64,000 nt of DNA. It comes from UBA11986 sp031402435 (GTDB lineage: Bacteria > Bacteroidota > Ignavibacteria > UBA10030 > UBA6906). Shown here piece by piece: positions 9,625-17,263 of the stretch (its first letter is position 1; every line of letters starts with the position of its first letter). The position numbers and the translations under genes are program-made. The notes under the pieces are model-generated. The model searched no databases, was not told where the DNA came from, and saw only the letters and a program-made list of their open reading frames with translations. The stretch lies in contig JANNSJ010000065.1 of NCBI GenBank assembly GCA_031402435.1, forward strand, positions 1-64,000. The letters run 5' to 3'.

Positions 9625-10653
9625 TCAACTTATGGCTTGCCTGAACTTCATCTTCAATTCCTGCTGCAGCTTCTTTGCGTTTACCTGGATGTCACGCCCA
9701 AGGTTGAGTAGTTCCTGTTTGAGCTTGATAAGATCACGGTCGAGTGAACCGTGGTCCTCGTTCCATTCCATCTCCGGCGGGTCTGTGTCCATGTCAAAGT
9801 TTCTAAACCGATTTTGACCGGAACCGAGGTGCAGTCTGTGTCGTCGATCCATGTCAGGCACTTCAAATGAGAGCATCTTCTTCGAGCCCTTTCTGAGAAC
9901 CTCGACCTCCGCTTTGTCATCCTTCTTGTAATCCTCGAGAGCATCGGTTACATCCTGCACCTCTCTGATGGTCTCTTTGCCGATCCTGATGATGACGTCT
10001 CCCGCCATGAAGCCGCCCTTTTCCGCTCTGCTGTTTTCTTCCACTTCTTGCACGAGAACGCCCTTGCCCTCAGGCGCTTCAAAGTACTTGCCGAGTTGCT
10101 TGTTGAGTGAAGAGATCGACATGCCGAGGTCTGCAAAAGTGCTGAACACATGGATACTTCCTGGCGAGCGGAGGATTCTCGGGGTTCTTGGCATCCTCGG
10201 CATTGCGGGTGGCGTGTAAGAGTATGAATAGCTGTTGCTGCGTGGCGTCTTGTCGATTGTAGCGGTAAACGTTTTCTTCTCGTCTTTCCTCATGGCAACA
10301 ATGTTGACCTTCGTTCCGGGTGTTGACTTGCGGATGACACTGCGTAGGTCGCCCGCGTCGGTGATCTTCGTTCCATCGATCTCAATGATAATGTCTTGAT
10401 CCTTGAGGCCTGCTTCTTCGGCCGCACTTTCATCGATCACTTCATCAACCAGTGCGCCTTCATCGGTTTTCACATCCATGGCTTTGGCAAGGCGGTGTGT
10501 CATATTCTGGATGGATATACCGAGATAGCCCGCCCGGTCACCGGGGTTCTTTACTCGAACAATGATGTCCGAATTGTCAACGCGTTGGGCGCACGCTGTT
10601 CCGCCGAGCAGCATCGGCAGTACGAACGCTCCAAGCAACAGTGCTGTTTTCAT
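9625..10653 (-). CDS. Exported protein with two PDZ domains, no protease domain
   Basis: 342 residues. The signal peptide ends at about residue 22 (GGTACA). PDZ1 covers about 38-140 (YLGISIQNMTHRLAK, AAEEAGLKDQDIIIEIDG) and PDZ2 about 165-275 (GVLVQEVEENSRAEKGGFM, AGDVIIRIG). The C-terminal 60 residues are charged and coiled-coil-like (LIKLKQELLNLGRDI). HtrA/Deg proteins have PDZ domains after a trypsin-like domain; here the catalytic domain is absent, so this is a binding protein, not a protease. It is the last gene of the sigma/anti-sigma operon, which suggests a role in sensing or handling misfolded envelope proteins (inference). Confidence 0.88.
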   Translation of the reverse strand: MKTALLLGAFVLPMLLGGTACAQRVDNSDIIVRVKNPGDRAGYLGISIQNMTHRLAKAMDVKTDEGALVDEVIDESAAEEAGLKDQDIIIEIDGTKITDAGDLRSVIRKSTPGTKVNIVAMRKDEKKTFTATIDKTPRSNSYSYSYTPPAMPRMPRTPRILRSPGSIHVFSTFADLGMSISSLNKQLGKYFEAPEGKGVLVQEVEENSRAEKGGFMAGDVIIRIGKETIREVQDVTDALEDYKKDDKAEVEVLRKGSKKMLSFEVPDMDRRHRLHLGSGQNRFRNFDMDTDPPEMEWNEDHGSLDRDLIKLKQELLNLGRDIQVNAKKLQQELKMKFRQAIS

Positions 10654-10684
10654 TTGTTGTTGTCTCCTGTAGAGTTGGTGTGTG

Positions 10685-11887
10685 CTATTTGCTTTTCAAA
10701 ATCTGATACAAGGCAGTCCTTGCTTTCTCTCCACCGATGGTGCCGAGGTAATACACAGCATTGCTGCGGAGTTCATAGTTCTCGTGTGTCCGCGCAACTG
10801 TTGAAAGAAAATCAACGGCTTTGTCATTGCCCACGTCGGCTATTGTGTAGAGAACCGTTTCGAGTTTTTCCTTCCTTGACTTGGGCATGGAATTGAACAG
10901 GGCTACAAGTGCTTCAACGGATTTATTCTTGTCCTTATTCGCATGGCCGATGAATTCAATGGCGGCATCCTGGATACGTTCGTTTGTATCCTTCTTCGCC
11001 AGTTCAACAAAAACCGGCATCACGTCGAACTTCCTGAAATCGGCGAGCACTTCAATTGCTGCCTGGCGGAGACGGATGCTTTGTCCCTTGTCCAGAGCGA
11101 CGTCTTTCAATGTCAGGAACGCTGTCTCATCTTCCTTCGTGTCGCCGATGGCGTAGAGAGCCTCCAGCCGGACACGCGTGGCCGGGTCGAGCTTCTCCTC
11201 GCGATCCGTTTCCCATAGCGCCATGGATGGCAGTCGAACTGCCATGGGAGGAATGTGGGGCATTGCCGGGGCAAAGCTTCTCGACAATTGCTTGTCCAGT
11301 TTCTTCCTTAGCAATTCGGATCTTCTCATATCGGCTTCTGCGAGTCTCATGCTTGACCCTGTTCCATACGAATAGGCGCGTGGCGTTGTGGAGACGACGG
11401 TCCAAACACTATCGCCACCACGTGAGCCACTTATTGTCACCGTGGAGGGTATGGTTCCGAGATCGGCAACCGCATCGTCGACGTACCTGCTCTTCGGGTA
11501 TTTCTCGATGAACCTTTCATACGCTTCATACGCTTTGTTCCGGTCTGTGTGGGACAGTGCGAAGGCGATCCAGTACTCAGCGTCGTCCATGTATTCGCTT
11601 TTCGGATATTTTGATTTGACCTCGGCGAACTTCTTGATGGCCTCGTCCCAGCGCTCGTCGAGAACGGCGTTGTATCCCTCTTTGTATGATGAGTATGCCG
11701 GGTCTTTCTTGTTTTCAGGCTGATCGTCATCAAGAAGAGGCGACTCGGTGAAACGAAGTGAGGTTGCGAGAGTGCCGGCGTGCGTGTGCATTTTGTAACG
11801 CGGTGGTGGCGTTGAGATCACGGCTGTCTGCGCCACGAGTTGCACCGTCGTGAATATTCCGAGCAGTATATGGAATGCGAGTTTCAT
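10685..11887 (-). CDS. Exported TPR plus HEAT-repeat protein
   Basis: 400 residues from the ATG at 11887, with GGAG upstream at good spacing. A signal peptide (ends about LVAQ, residue 20) is followed by two TPR-like units of the outer-membrane BamD/YbgF kind (YNAVLDERWDEAIKKFAEV, then AYEAYERFIEKYPKSRY, about 60-140). After a linker, HEAT-like repeats run from about 240 to the end (RVRLEALYAIGDTKEDE, RLRQAAIEVLADFRKFD, RIQDAAIEFIGHANKDK, ELRSNAVYYLGTIGGEK). Both repeat types bind proteins. The gene lies 16 bases after the anti-sigma gene and 31 bases before the PDZ gene, so it is probably part of the same transcript and envelope-stress function. Confidence 0.85.
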   Translation of the reverse strand: MKLAFHILLGIFTTVQLVAQTAVISTPPPRYKMHTHAGTLATSLRFTESPLLDDDQPENKKDPAYSSYKEGYNAVLDERWDEAIKKFAEVKSKYPKSEYMDDAEYWIAFALSHTDRNKAYEAYERFIEKYPKSRYVDDAVADLGTIPSTVTISGSRGGDSVWTVVSTTPRAYSYGTGSSMRLAEADMRRSELLRKKLDKQLSRSFAPAMPHIPPMAVRLPSMALWETDREEKLDPATRVRLEALYAIGDTKEDETAFLTLKDVALDKGQSIRLRQAAIEVLADFRKFDVMPVFVELAKKDTNERIQDAAIEFIGHANKDKNKSVEALVALFNSMPKSRKEKLETVLYTIADVGNDKAVDFLSTVARTHENYELRSNAVYYLGTIGGEKARTALYQILKSK

Positions 11888-11903
11888 CGATGTTTCTCCT
11901 TCG

Positions 11904-12749
11904 TTATCTTCGTTCGCTTGTGTACATGAAATTGGAGGAATCGTACATCGCTTCCGCCATTCGAATCTTGAAGAGCAAATTTTCCTGGTGAATGCCGCCA
12001 CGGATGATCTCGACGTTCGGCAGGTCGTTCTTCTCTTCGATGTTCTCCAATTCAATCAGAATTCTTTCCAGATCGTTCATCAGTCGCCTCGACCGTGGAT
12101 CAATGGGTTGACGTTTCAGGTAGCGTGCTTCACGAACAAGGTCACGCGACACACGGCGCTCTGTGCTGAAATCCAACGGTTCATTTTCATTCGTCTTCAT
12201 GTTGGCAAATCCGACGAGCAGCATCTTTGATTTTTTGAAATACTGGCTGACACGCTCAGCTGGAACCTCTTGCTCGCCCTTCGTCTCATCGTTGGTTAAC
12301 AATGGTGTTGATTGATGTTTGAGAGGTGTGGAAGGACCATCGAACGCCAGGTCATGCTTCTCGGGCGGAGCGAATGTCCAGAATGTAAGCGCTGCAACCA
12401 TGATTGCACATACTCCGGCCATTGCGTATGTGTACTTTGGATGAAACAGAAATATCCCGGCGAGCCAATCAACGACACCGGTGAACGGATTCTTGCGGCC
12501 GGATTTCTGTTGGGTCGCTTGCTCTGTTACACTCGTCGCAAACGCAGTCCAGAATTCTTCAGGCCGTTCGTCGCTTGCGCGTGTTTTCTGAGCAGGGAGG
12601 AAGGTGATGGCTTCCCGCAAAGTGTGAAGTTTATTCATGCATTCATTGCATGTTGCAAGGTGTGCTTCAACCAACGAGTGCTCGGCAGTAGAGAGTTCAT
12701 CCCGCAGAAAGTCGTACAGCTTCAGTTGTACTTCGTTGTGTCCGCTCAT
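11904..12749 (-). CDS. Anti-sigma factor with N-terminal zinc-finger and one TM segment
   Basis: 281 residues from the ATG at 12749, which overlaps the sigma gene's stop as ATGA and has AGGAG upstream. The N-terminus holds the ZAS-type motif H-x3-C-x2-C (VEAHLATCNECMNKL, about residues 27-41), which binds the cognate ECF sigma factor in the cytoplasm. One hydrophobic segment (AMAGVCAIMVAALTFWTFA, about 135-153) crosses the inner membrane and a periplasmic part of about 125 residues follows. Overlap with the sigma gene is the classic arrangement of a cognate pair: signal-driven proteolysis or a conformational change releases the sigma factor. Confidence 0.9.
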   Translation of the reverse strand: MSGHNEVQLKLYDFLRDELSTAEHSLVEAHLATCNECMNKLHTLREAITFLPAQKTRASDERPEEFWTAFATSVTEQATQQKSGRKNPFTGVVDWLAGIFLFHPKYTYAMAGVCAIMVAALTFWTFAPPEKHDLAFDGPSTPLKHQSTPLLTNDETKGEQEVPAERVSQYFKKSKMLLVGFANMKTNENEPLDFSTERRVSRDLVREARYLKRQPIDPRSRRLMNDLERILIELENIEEKNDLPNVEIIRGGIHQENLLFKIRMAEAMYDSSNFMYTSERR

Positions 12750-13375
12750 GCATTCCTCTCCTGAAGGTAGAGCAACTTGCTCCTCATCTTCTTCAATCCC
12801 CTGAACAAATGTGTCTTCACCGTTCCCTCCGAACATTTCAGAATACCGCTCACCTGTTTTGTCGAGAGGCCGTCGATGTGCCGGAGGATGACGACAGCGC
12901 GTTGGAGTGTCGACAGTTCGTGCAACGCCCGCTCAATGTGTGCCGTCTTCTCTTCATTCTCTGCATTGCGATCGTGGGAAGCAATGTTTGTAACAGCGGT
13001 ATCCATGATGTCAACAGTACGCTCCTCTTTTCGTTTCAAGTATTTCACGTGGTTCAGTGCGAGGTTCGTCGTTATTCTATACAACCATGTACTGAATTCC
13101 GCTTCGCCGCGAAAGGAGGACAGGGCTGCATGCACTTTGATGAACACTTCCTGGACAATTTCCTCGGCTCCGTCATGGTTCCTCACAAAGCTGTACGCGA
13201 TATTGTACGTTTGCTTTATATGGATTTCGACCAGGCTCTGGAATGCGTGATGGCTCCCCGCCCTGGCTTCAAGGATAAGTTGCTGCTCCCCCCGGAAGGG
13301 TTCGCCCTGTCGGGGCTCGCCCGAGGTGGGCCTGCCCGGATCGGGCCTGCCCGAGACGGGCTCAGCAGCAGTCAT
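12746..13375 (-). CDS. ECF-family RNA polymerase sigma factor
   Basis: 209 residues from the ATG at 13375 (AAGG upstream with suitable spacing; in-frame ATGs at 13381 and 13405 are alternatives). Region 2 spans about 45-115 (YNIAYSFVRNHDGAEEIVQE, FSTWLYRITTNLALNH) and region 4 about 140-200 (ALHELSTLQRAVVILRHIDG, TVKTHLFRGLKKMRSKL). The first 30 residues are unusual: rich in G, R, P and E and encoded by GC-rich palindromic repeats (13296-13366). ECF factors direct polymerase to stress or envelope promoters. It is the first gene of a four-gene operon with its anti-sigma factor. Confidence 0.93.
   Translation of the reverse strand: MTAAEPVSGRPDPGRPTSGEPRQGEPFRGEQQLILEARAGSHHAFQSLVEIHIKQTYNIAYSFVRNHDGAEEIVQEVFIKVHAALSSFRGEAEFSTWLYRITTNLALNHVKYLKRKEERTVDIMDTAVTNIASHDRNAENEEKTAHIERALHELSTLQRAVVILRHIDGLSTKQVSGILKCSEGTVKTHLFRGLKKMRSKLLYLQERNA
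13296..13366. repeat. GC-rich palindromic repeats inside the sigma gene's 5' end
   Basis: Three imperfect copies of a roughly 15-base GC-rich unit occur here. The clearest is the palindrome TCGGGCCTGCCCGA at 13341-13354. In the coding frame they give the low-complexity segment SGRPDPGRPTSGEPRQGEP. They look like a small REP-type insertion that stayed in frame. Confidence 0.6.
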
Positions 13376-13574
13376 GCGCATTTCCTTTGGTATGTCGGAT
13401 TCCAATGATTAGACAGTCGGGAGGTTGGAACGGTTGACAGGGATTCTTCCTCTTATACAGTAGTTGGAGGGGAATGTTACGGGAAGGAAGAAGGAGTCTA
13501 CCTTGCTTTTCCATCATTGCATGGGTATATTTTGTAGGTTATTGTCCGTTCATTCACTCAATCAAGATACTCTC

Positions 13575-13877
13575 ATGACAAAACTCATTGCCCTCTACCG
13601 CAAGCCTGCCGATCCGGCTGAATTTGACAAGCACTATTTCGAGATCCATACCCCTCTGGTAAAGAAATACCCCGGTCTTCGCAAACTGGAAATCACGAAA
13701 GTAACGGGGGCGCCCATTGGCGAGGCCAAGTTCCATATACTTTGCGAGATGTCATTCGATAGTAAGAACGCCATGGATGCCGCTCTTTCGTCGTCCGAGG
13801 GGAAAGCTGTTGCGAGGGATCTCATGAGCTTCGCTGCGGACGTGGTGACGGTGTTTATTGGCGAGGATGCCTCTTGA
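13575..13877 (+). CDS. EthD family protein
   Basis: 100 residues from the ATG at 13575; the upstream in-frame extension has no coding character. The sequence MTKLIALYRKPADPAEFDKHY, then HTPLVKKYPGLRKLEITKV and a C-terminal ALSSSEGKAVARDLMSFA follow the EthD family (dimeric alpha-beta barrel), first seen next to an ether-degrading P450 system. These small proteins often act as accessory proteins or isomerase-like enzymes in aromatic and ether catabolism; activity is mostly unproved. It reads in the same direction as the crotonase at 13988, 110 bases away, with a hairpin repeat between, so a shared role is possible but weak. Confidence 0.85.
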   Translation: MTKLIALYRKPADPAEFDKHYFEIHTPLVKKYPGLRKLEITKVTGAPIGEAKFHILCEMSFDSKNAMDAALSSSEGKAVARDLMSFAADVVTVFIGEDAS

Positions 13878-13886
13878 GAGACTTGA

Positions 13887-13956
13887 ACCCAAAGCACAAA
13901 GCCTTCCCCCTCCGGTTCTTCTTTGTAGAGCTTTGTGTTCTTCGTGTCTTTGTGGT
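13887..13956. repeat. Second CTTTGTG/CTTCGTG inverted-repeat element
   Basis: CACAAAGC (13895-13902) pairs with GCTTTGTG (13930-13937), and the right arm continues TTCTTCGTGTCTTTGTGG. The wording matches the element at 7009-7088. It lies between the EthD and crotonase genes and could act as a terminator-like or processing hairpin. Confidence 0.55.
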
Positions 13957-13987
13957 GAATCTTTAACCATTGTTCAATCGAGATAGA

Positions 13988-14845
13988 ATGACTAAATATT
14001 CCGGAAAACACCCCAAAGAGATTGCCTTCAATAATCTCATTTACACCAAAGGCAATTGGCGGGCAACGATCACCATTAACCGCCCCAAGGTGCATAATTG
14101 TCTGAACCTGGAAACACTCCATGAGTTAAGCGCCGCGTTTCAGGATGCGGCGTGGGATGACAACGTTGCCGTCATCATTCTTACCGGAGCCGGGGATAAG
14201 GCGTTCTGCACCGGGGCCGACATGAAAGAGTGGAACGAAGAGTTTCTTGAAACACCCAACGACTTTTATAAGTGGATGGGCGTGTTCATGGAAACATTCG
14301 AGCGGCTCCGTAACATTGGCAAACCAACAGTGGCGCGGTTGAATGGCATGGTGGTGGGAGGAGGGAACGAGCTGCAAATGTCATGCGACCTGGCCATTGC
14401 TGCAGATGACATTTACATTGGCCATGCGGGAACATCGCGTGGAAGTGTGGCGGCTGCAGGCGCGACACAATGGCTTCCGCTGATCATCGGTGAGCGGCGA
14501 GCGCGGGAAGTATTGTTGCTGAATGAGAAAATCCCGGCGAAGAAGGCTCTTGAATGGGGACTCATCAATCAAGTAGTACCGCGGAAAAAACTCGACAGGG
14601 CAGTCGATGAGATGGCCGAAAAACTTGTGAACAAACTCCCCGAGTGTACACGCTACACCAAGCAACAGCTCAACTTCTGGCGTGATTTCTCCTGGTCTCT
14701 TACGATCGGACATTTGCGTGATTGGCTGACCGTACATACTTCGTCGATGGAGATTCAAGAAGGCATCAAAGCATTCAACCAGAAGCGGGAGATCGATTAC
14801 AAAGCCCTGAGAAAAAAGATGGCAAACAAGAAGAACAAAGGATAG
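13988..14845 (+). CDS. Enoyl-CoA hydratase/isomerase (crotonase) family protein, atypical active site
   Basis: 285 residues from the ATG at 13988. Crotonase features: ITINRPKVHNCLN, the oxyanion-hole strand GAGDKAFCTGADMKEW, and VGGGNELQMSCDLAIA, which keeps the first catalytic Glu of hydratases. The second hydratase Glu, normally in PE-x3-G-x2-PG-x-GGTQ, is replaced: the segment reads IGHAGTSRGSVAAAGATQW. So it may not be a plain hydratase. It resembles ring-cleaving or hydrolytic crotonases such as 6-oxocyclohexenecarbonyl-CoA hydrolases or naphthoyl-type enzymes, but the exact reaction is unknown. The lysine-rich C-terminus ends five bases before the next start (14851), so they may be co-transcribed. 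Confidence 0.85.
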   Translation: MTKYSGKHPKEIAFNNLIYTKGNWRATITINRPKVHNCLNLETLHELSAAFQDAAWDDNVAVIILTGAGDKAFCTGADMKEWNEEFLETPNDFYKWMGVFMETFERLRNIGKPTVARLNGMVVGGGNELQMSCDLAIAADDIYIGHAGTSRGSVAAAGATQWLPLIIGERRAREVLLLNEKIPAKKALEWGLINQVVPRKKLDRAVDEMAEKLVNKLPECTRYTKQQLNFWRDFSWSLTIGHLRDWLTVHTSSMEIQEGIKAFNQKREIDYKALRKKMANKKNKG

Positions 14846-14850
14846 CTCCC

Positions 14851-16800
14851 ATGAAGTATCCCGGTCTCCTGTCTTCGGTCTCCTGTCTTCTGTTGCTTGC
14901 CTGTTCCTCTTCCCCCCAACTCATCAAATGGGAATTCACCGGCGGACCATACGCGCAGAACATTTCGGCTGTCTTCGTCGATGAGCATGACACTTCCCAT
15001 CTCATGGCTGCACTCGCAACCGGCGATGTTTACTCTTCAAAGAACGGGGGCATCTCCTGGGCCAGGCTCTCTACTCTGCCGGCGAATACAGCCATCCGCC
15101 GTTTCATTCAGCATCCCGACGAACCAAAACGCTTCTTCGTGGCAACCACGACCGGAGTATTCCTGTCCACGAACGCGGGCGAAAATTGGAATCCGGTCAC
15201 GATTGATCTTGCTTCTTCCAACCCGCAATCCTATATCCTTGCCGTTGAGCCGTACAATACGCAAGTCATGTACACAGGGCTTACCGGACGAGGCATCTAT
15301 AAGTCCACCGATGGCGGCACAAGCTGGAGAGCGATCAATGGCGGCCTTGATTCACTATCGCTTTTGAAATCCGATGTCTACGACATCGTGATTGATCCAT
15401 CCAAGCCGGACAATGTGTATGCGGCAGTCGGGGGAATCGGCGTTGTCAAATCGACAAATGGCGGCGGTTCGTGGACAACACTCACGTCAATCATCGGTTC
15501 GGGTGGAGTAGCTCCGACGAGCATTGTGCAGAGTCGAAAATCTCCGGCGGTGCTTTGCTTCGGCATGGAAGCTGGGAGTATCTATAAGTCGGTGGACGGT
15601 GGACAGACATGGAGTCCGACACGATTCGGTTCAGGAAATAACTCGCCGGTTTGCTTGCTGGTTGATCCCGTTCATTCCGAGGTTCTCTACGCGGGGACAG
15701 AGAACGATGTGAGTATGTCTACCGACTTTGGCACGACGTGGAAGTCCGTTGCCAATGAGTTGCCCCACGTTGCAACAGCAATTGCCATTGCCTCCGGCGA
15801 ACCGAATCCAACATTGTACGCATATGGAGAAGGCATTGGCCTCAGCAAGTCGACAGATGCAGGATCGTCCTGGTCGACGATGCAAGTCCATCTCGGTGGC
15901 TCAACTGTAAGTGCCATGGCGGGAAATAAGCGGCGCGATGTATTGTATGCCGCGGTTGGCGCATCTGTGCATCAATGGAATCCGCAATCTCGAGCATGGA
16001 GTTCTGCAAGCAACAACCTGACCGGAGGAGCCATAGCCTCAATTGCCGTTGCCACAGATTCATCGTCAAATGTGTATGCCGCAACTGCGAACGGTATCTT
16101 CAGCACAAGCGATGGCGGCAATTCCTGGCGTGCAGGTTCGCCACAGATGCGCGGGAAATCCGTGAGCCTGATTGCTACACATCCCATTTTCACCACGCGG
16201 ATTCTCGCTGAGACCCAATCGGAACTCTTCGCTTCCACCAACAAGGGCGTCACATGGACTCCGACAAGACCACTGGATGATCGGTACCGTGTACGTTCAT
16301 TCACGTTCAGCAATACCAATGCAGGTGTTGTTCTGGGGGCAACGGAACGGAGTGGCGTGATTCTTTCAACGAATGGGGGCCTCTCGTGGGAGAGAAATCA
16401 ATACGGCTTGGAATCCAATGACCTCACGACTGTAACGTTTAATGAAGAAGACAAGCAAACGTTGTATGCCTGGACGGTACGCGGAACCGGATTTCGTTCA
16501 ATGAACAAGGGTCTGGTGTGGGACCGTTATGCTACTCCATGGCAGCCGGGAGATCAGGTGAGTATTGCTGTTGATCGTTACAAGCCATCGGATGTTGTTG
16601 CATTTATCCGTCCGGATCGATTCTACTATTCCGTATCCGGCGGGGCAAGGTGGTTCTCCTTACCAGTTGATTCACTCCTGGGGGATGTTGCCGCGACGTA
16701 TTGGGATTCCGAGAGAGGGTGGTTCTATGTCAGCGTAAAAAACCTCGGTGTGTATCGGATTGTACTTCGGGAGTATCTAAAAGAAGTATTTGAGGAATGA
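14851..16800 (+). CDS. Lipoprotein with sortilin/YCF48-like beta-propeller repeats
   Basis: 649 residues from the ATG at 14851; the in-frame upstream part overlaps the crotonase gene and is not credible. A lipoprotein signal ends LLLLAC (Cys 18). The rest is many BNR/Asp-box style propeller repeats such as GIYKSTDGGTSWRAI, GVVKSTNGGGSWTTL, SIYKSVDGGQTWSPT and GIFSTSDGGNSWRAG, each with VYAA/LYAG strands. These give two or more beta-propellers, likely on the cell surface or periplasmic face of the outer membrane. No catalytic residues of sialidases are evident. It leads into the small exported protein and cytochrome genes downstream, probably one operon. Confidence 0.85.
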   Translation: MKYPGLLSSVSCLLLLACSSSPQLIKWEFTGGPYAQNISAVFVDEHDTSHLMAALATGDVYSSKNGGISWARLSTLPANTAIRRFIQHPDEPKRFFVATTTGVFLSTNAGENWNPVTIDLASSNPQSYILAVEPYNTQVMYTGLTGRGIYKSTDGGTSWRAINGGLDSLSLLKSDVYDIVIDPSKPDNVYAAVGGIGVVKSTNGGGSWTTLTSIIGSGGVAPTSIVQSRKSPAVLCFGMEAGSIYKSVDGGQTWSPTRFGSGNNSPVCLLVDPVHSEVLYAGTENDVSMSTDFGTTWKSVANELPHVATAIAIASGEPNPTLYAYGEGIGLSKSTDAGSSWSTMQVHLGGSTVSAMAGNKRRDVLYAAVGASVHQWNPQSRAWSSASNNLTGGAIASIAVATDSSSNVYAATANGIFSTSDGGNSWRAGSPQMRGKSVSLIATHPIFTTRILAETQSELFASTNKGVTWTPTRPLDDRYRVRSFTFSNTNAGVVLGATERSGVILSTNGGLSWERNQYGLESNDLTTVTFNEEDKQTLYAWTVRGTGFRSMNKGLVWDRYATPWQPGDQVSIAVDRYKPSDVVAFIRPDRFYYSVSGGARWFSLPVDSLLGDVAATYWDSERGWFYVSVKNLGVYRIVLREYLKEVFEE

Positions 16801-16816
16801 AGGGGAAGTACAGATT

Positions 16817-17260
16817 GTGGGATTGAGAGGTGGCGCAAAACGGATTGTGTTCACGCTGCTGTTGCTGAATCCATTCCATGTCATTGCTCAGTCGTTGGGT
16901 GAAAGGGATACGGGTTTCAAAATCGTATTGGAACACCGGACTGAAAAGCCGATGGGATATCAGGCACATATTACAACGACCAGCACATATCCGTGCGAAG
17001 GGTATTCGCTTAAGACAAGGGTTCGGTGGTACAATGATACGGTGAATGTTTACGTGTTGGGTCTTCTTCGGCCCTCACCGTGCATCCAGAGCAGTGCTGA
17101 AGCTTCCGGTTCGGTATTCATGGGGGAATTGAAGGAGGGCACCTCTTTTATTCGTATTGAATATCGTGGAGATGTTGACCTGCATAAGGTCATCCGATCC
17201 AAATCACGTGTTGCGACACGTTCCATACGGGCAACATTTACAGAACTCAAAGGAAACTGA
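16817..17260 (+). CDS. Small exported protein of unknown function
   Basis: 147 residues if the GTG at 16817 is used (an upstream TTG at 16790 overlaps the previous gene; a TTG at 16823 is also possible). A hydrophobic N-terminus RIVFTLLLLNPFHVIAQ looks like a signal peptide, and the remainder is a small beta-rich domain (TEKPMGYQAHITTTSTYPC, TSFIRIEYRGDVD). Two cysteines, in TYPCEGYS and SPCIQSS, could form a disulfide. I do not recognise the family. It ends three bases before the cytochrome gene and starts next to the propeller lipoprotein, so these three genes are likely one transcript. Confidence 0.65.
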   Translation: MGLRGGAKRIVFTLLLLNPFHVIAQSLGERDTGFKIVLEHRTEKPMGYQAHITTTSTYPCEGYSLKTRVRWYNDTVNVYVLGLLRPSPCIQSSAEASGSVFMGELKEGTSFIRIEYRGDVDLHKVIRSKSRVATRSIRATFTELKGN

Positions 17261-17263
17261 TTC

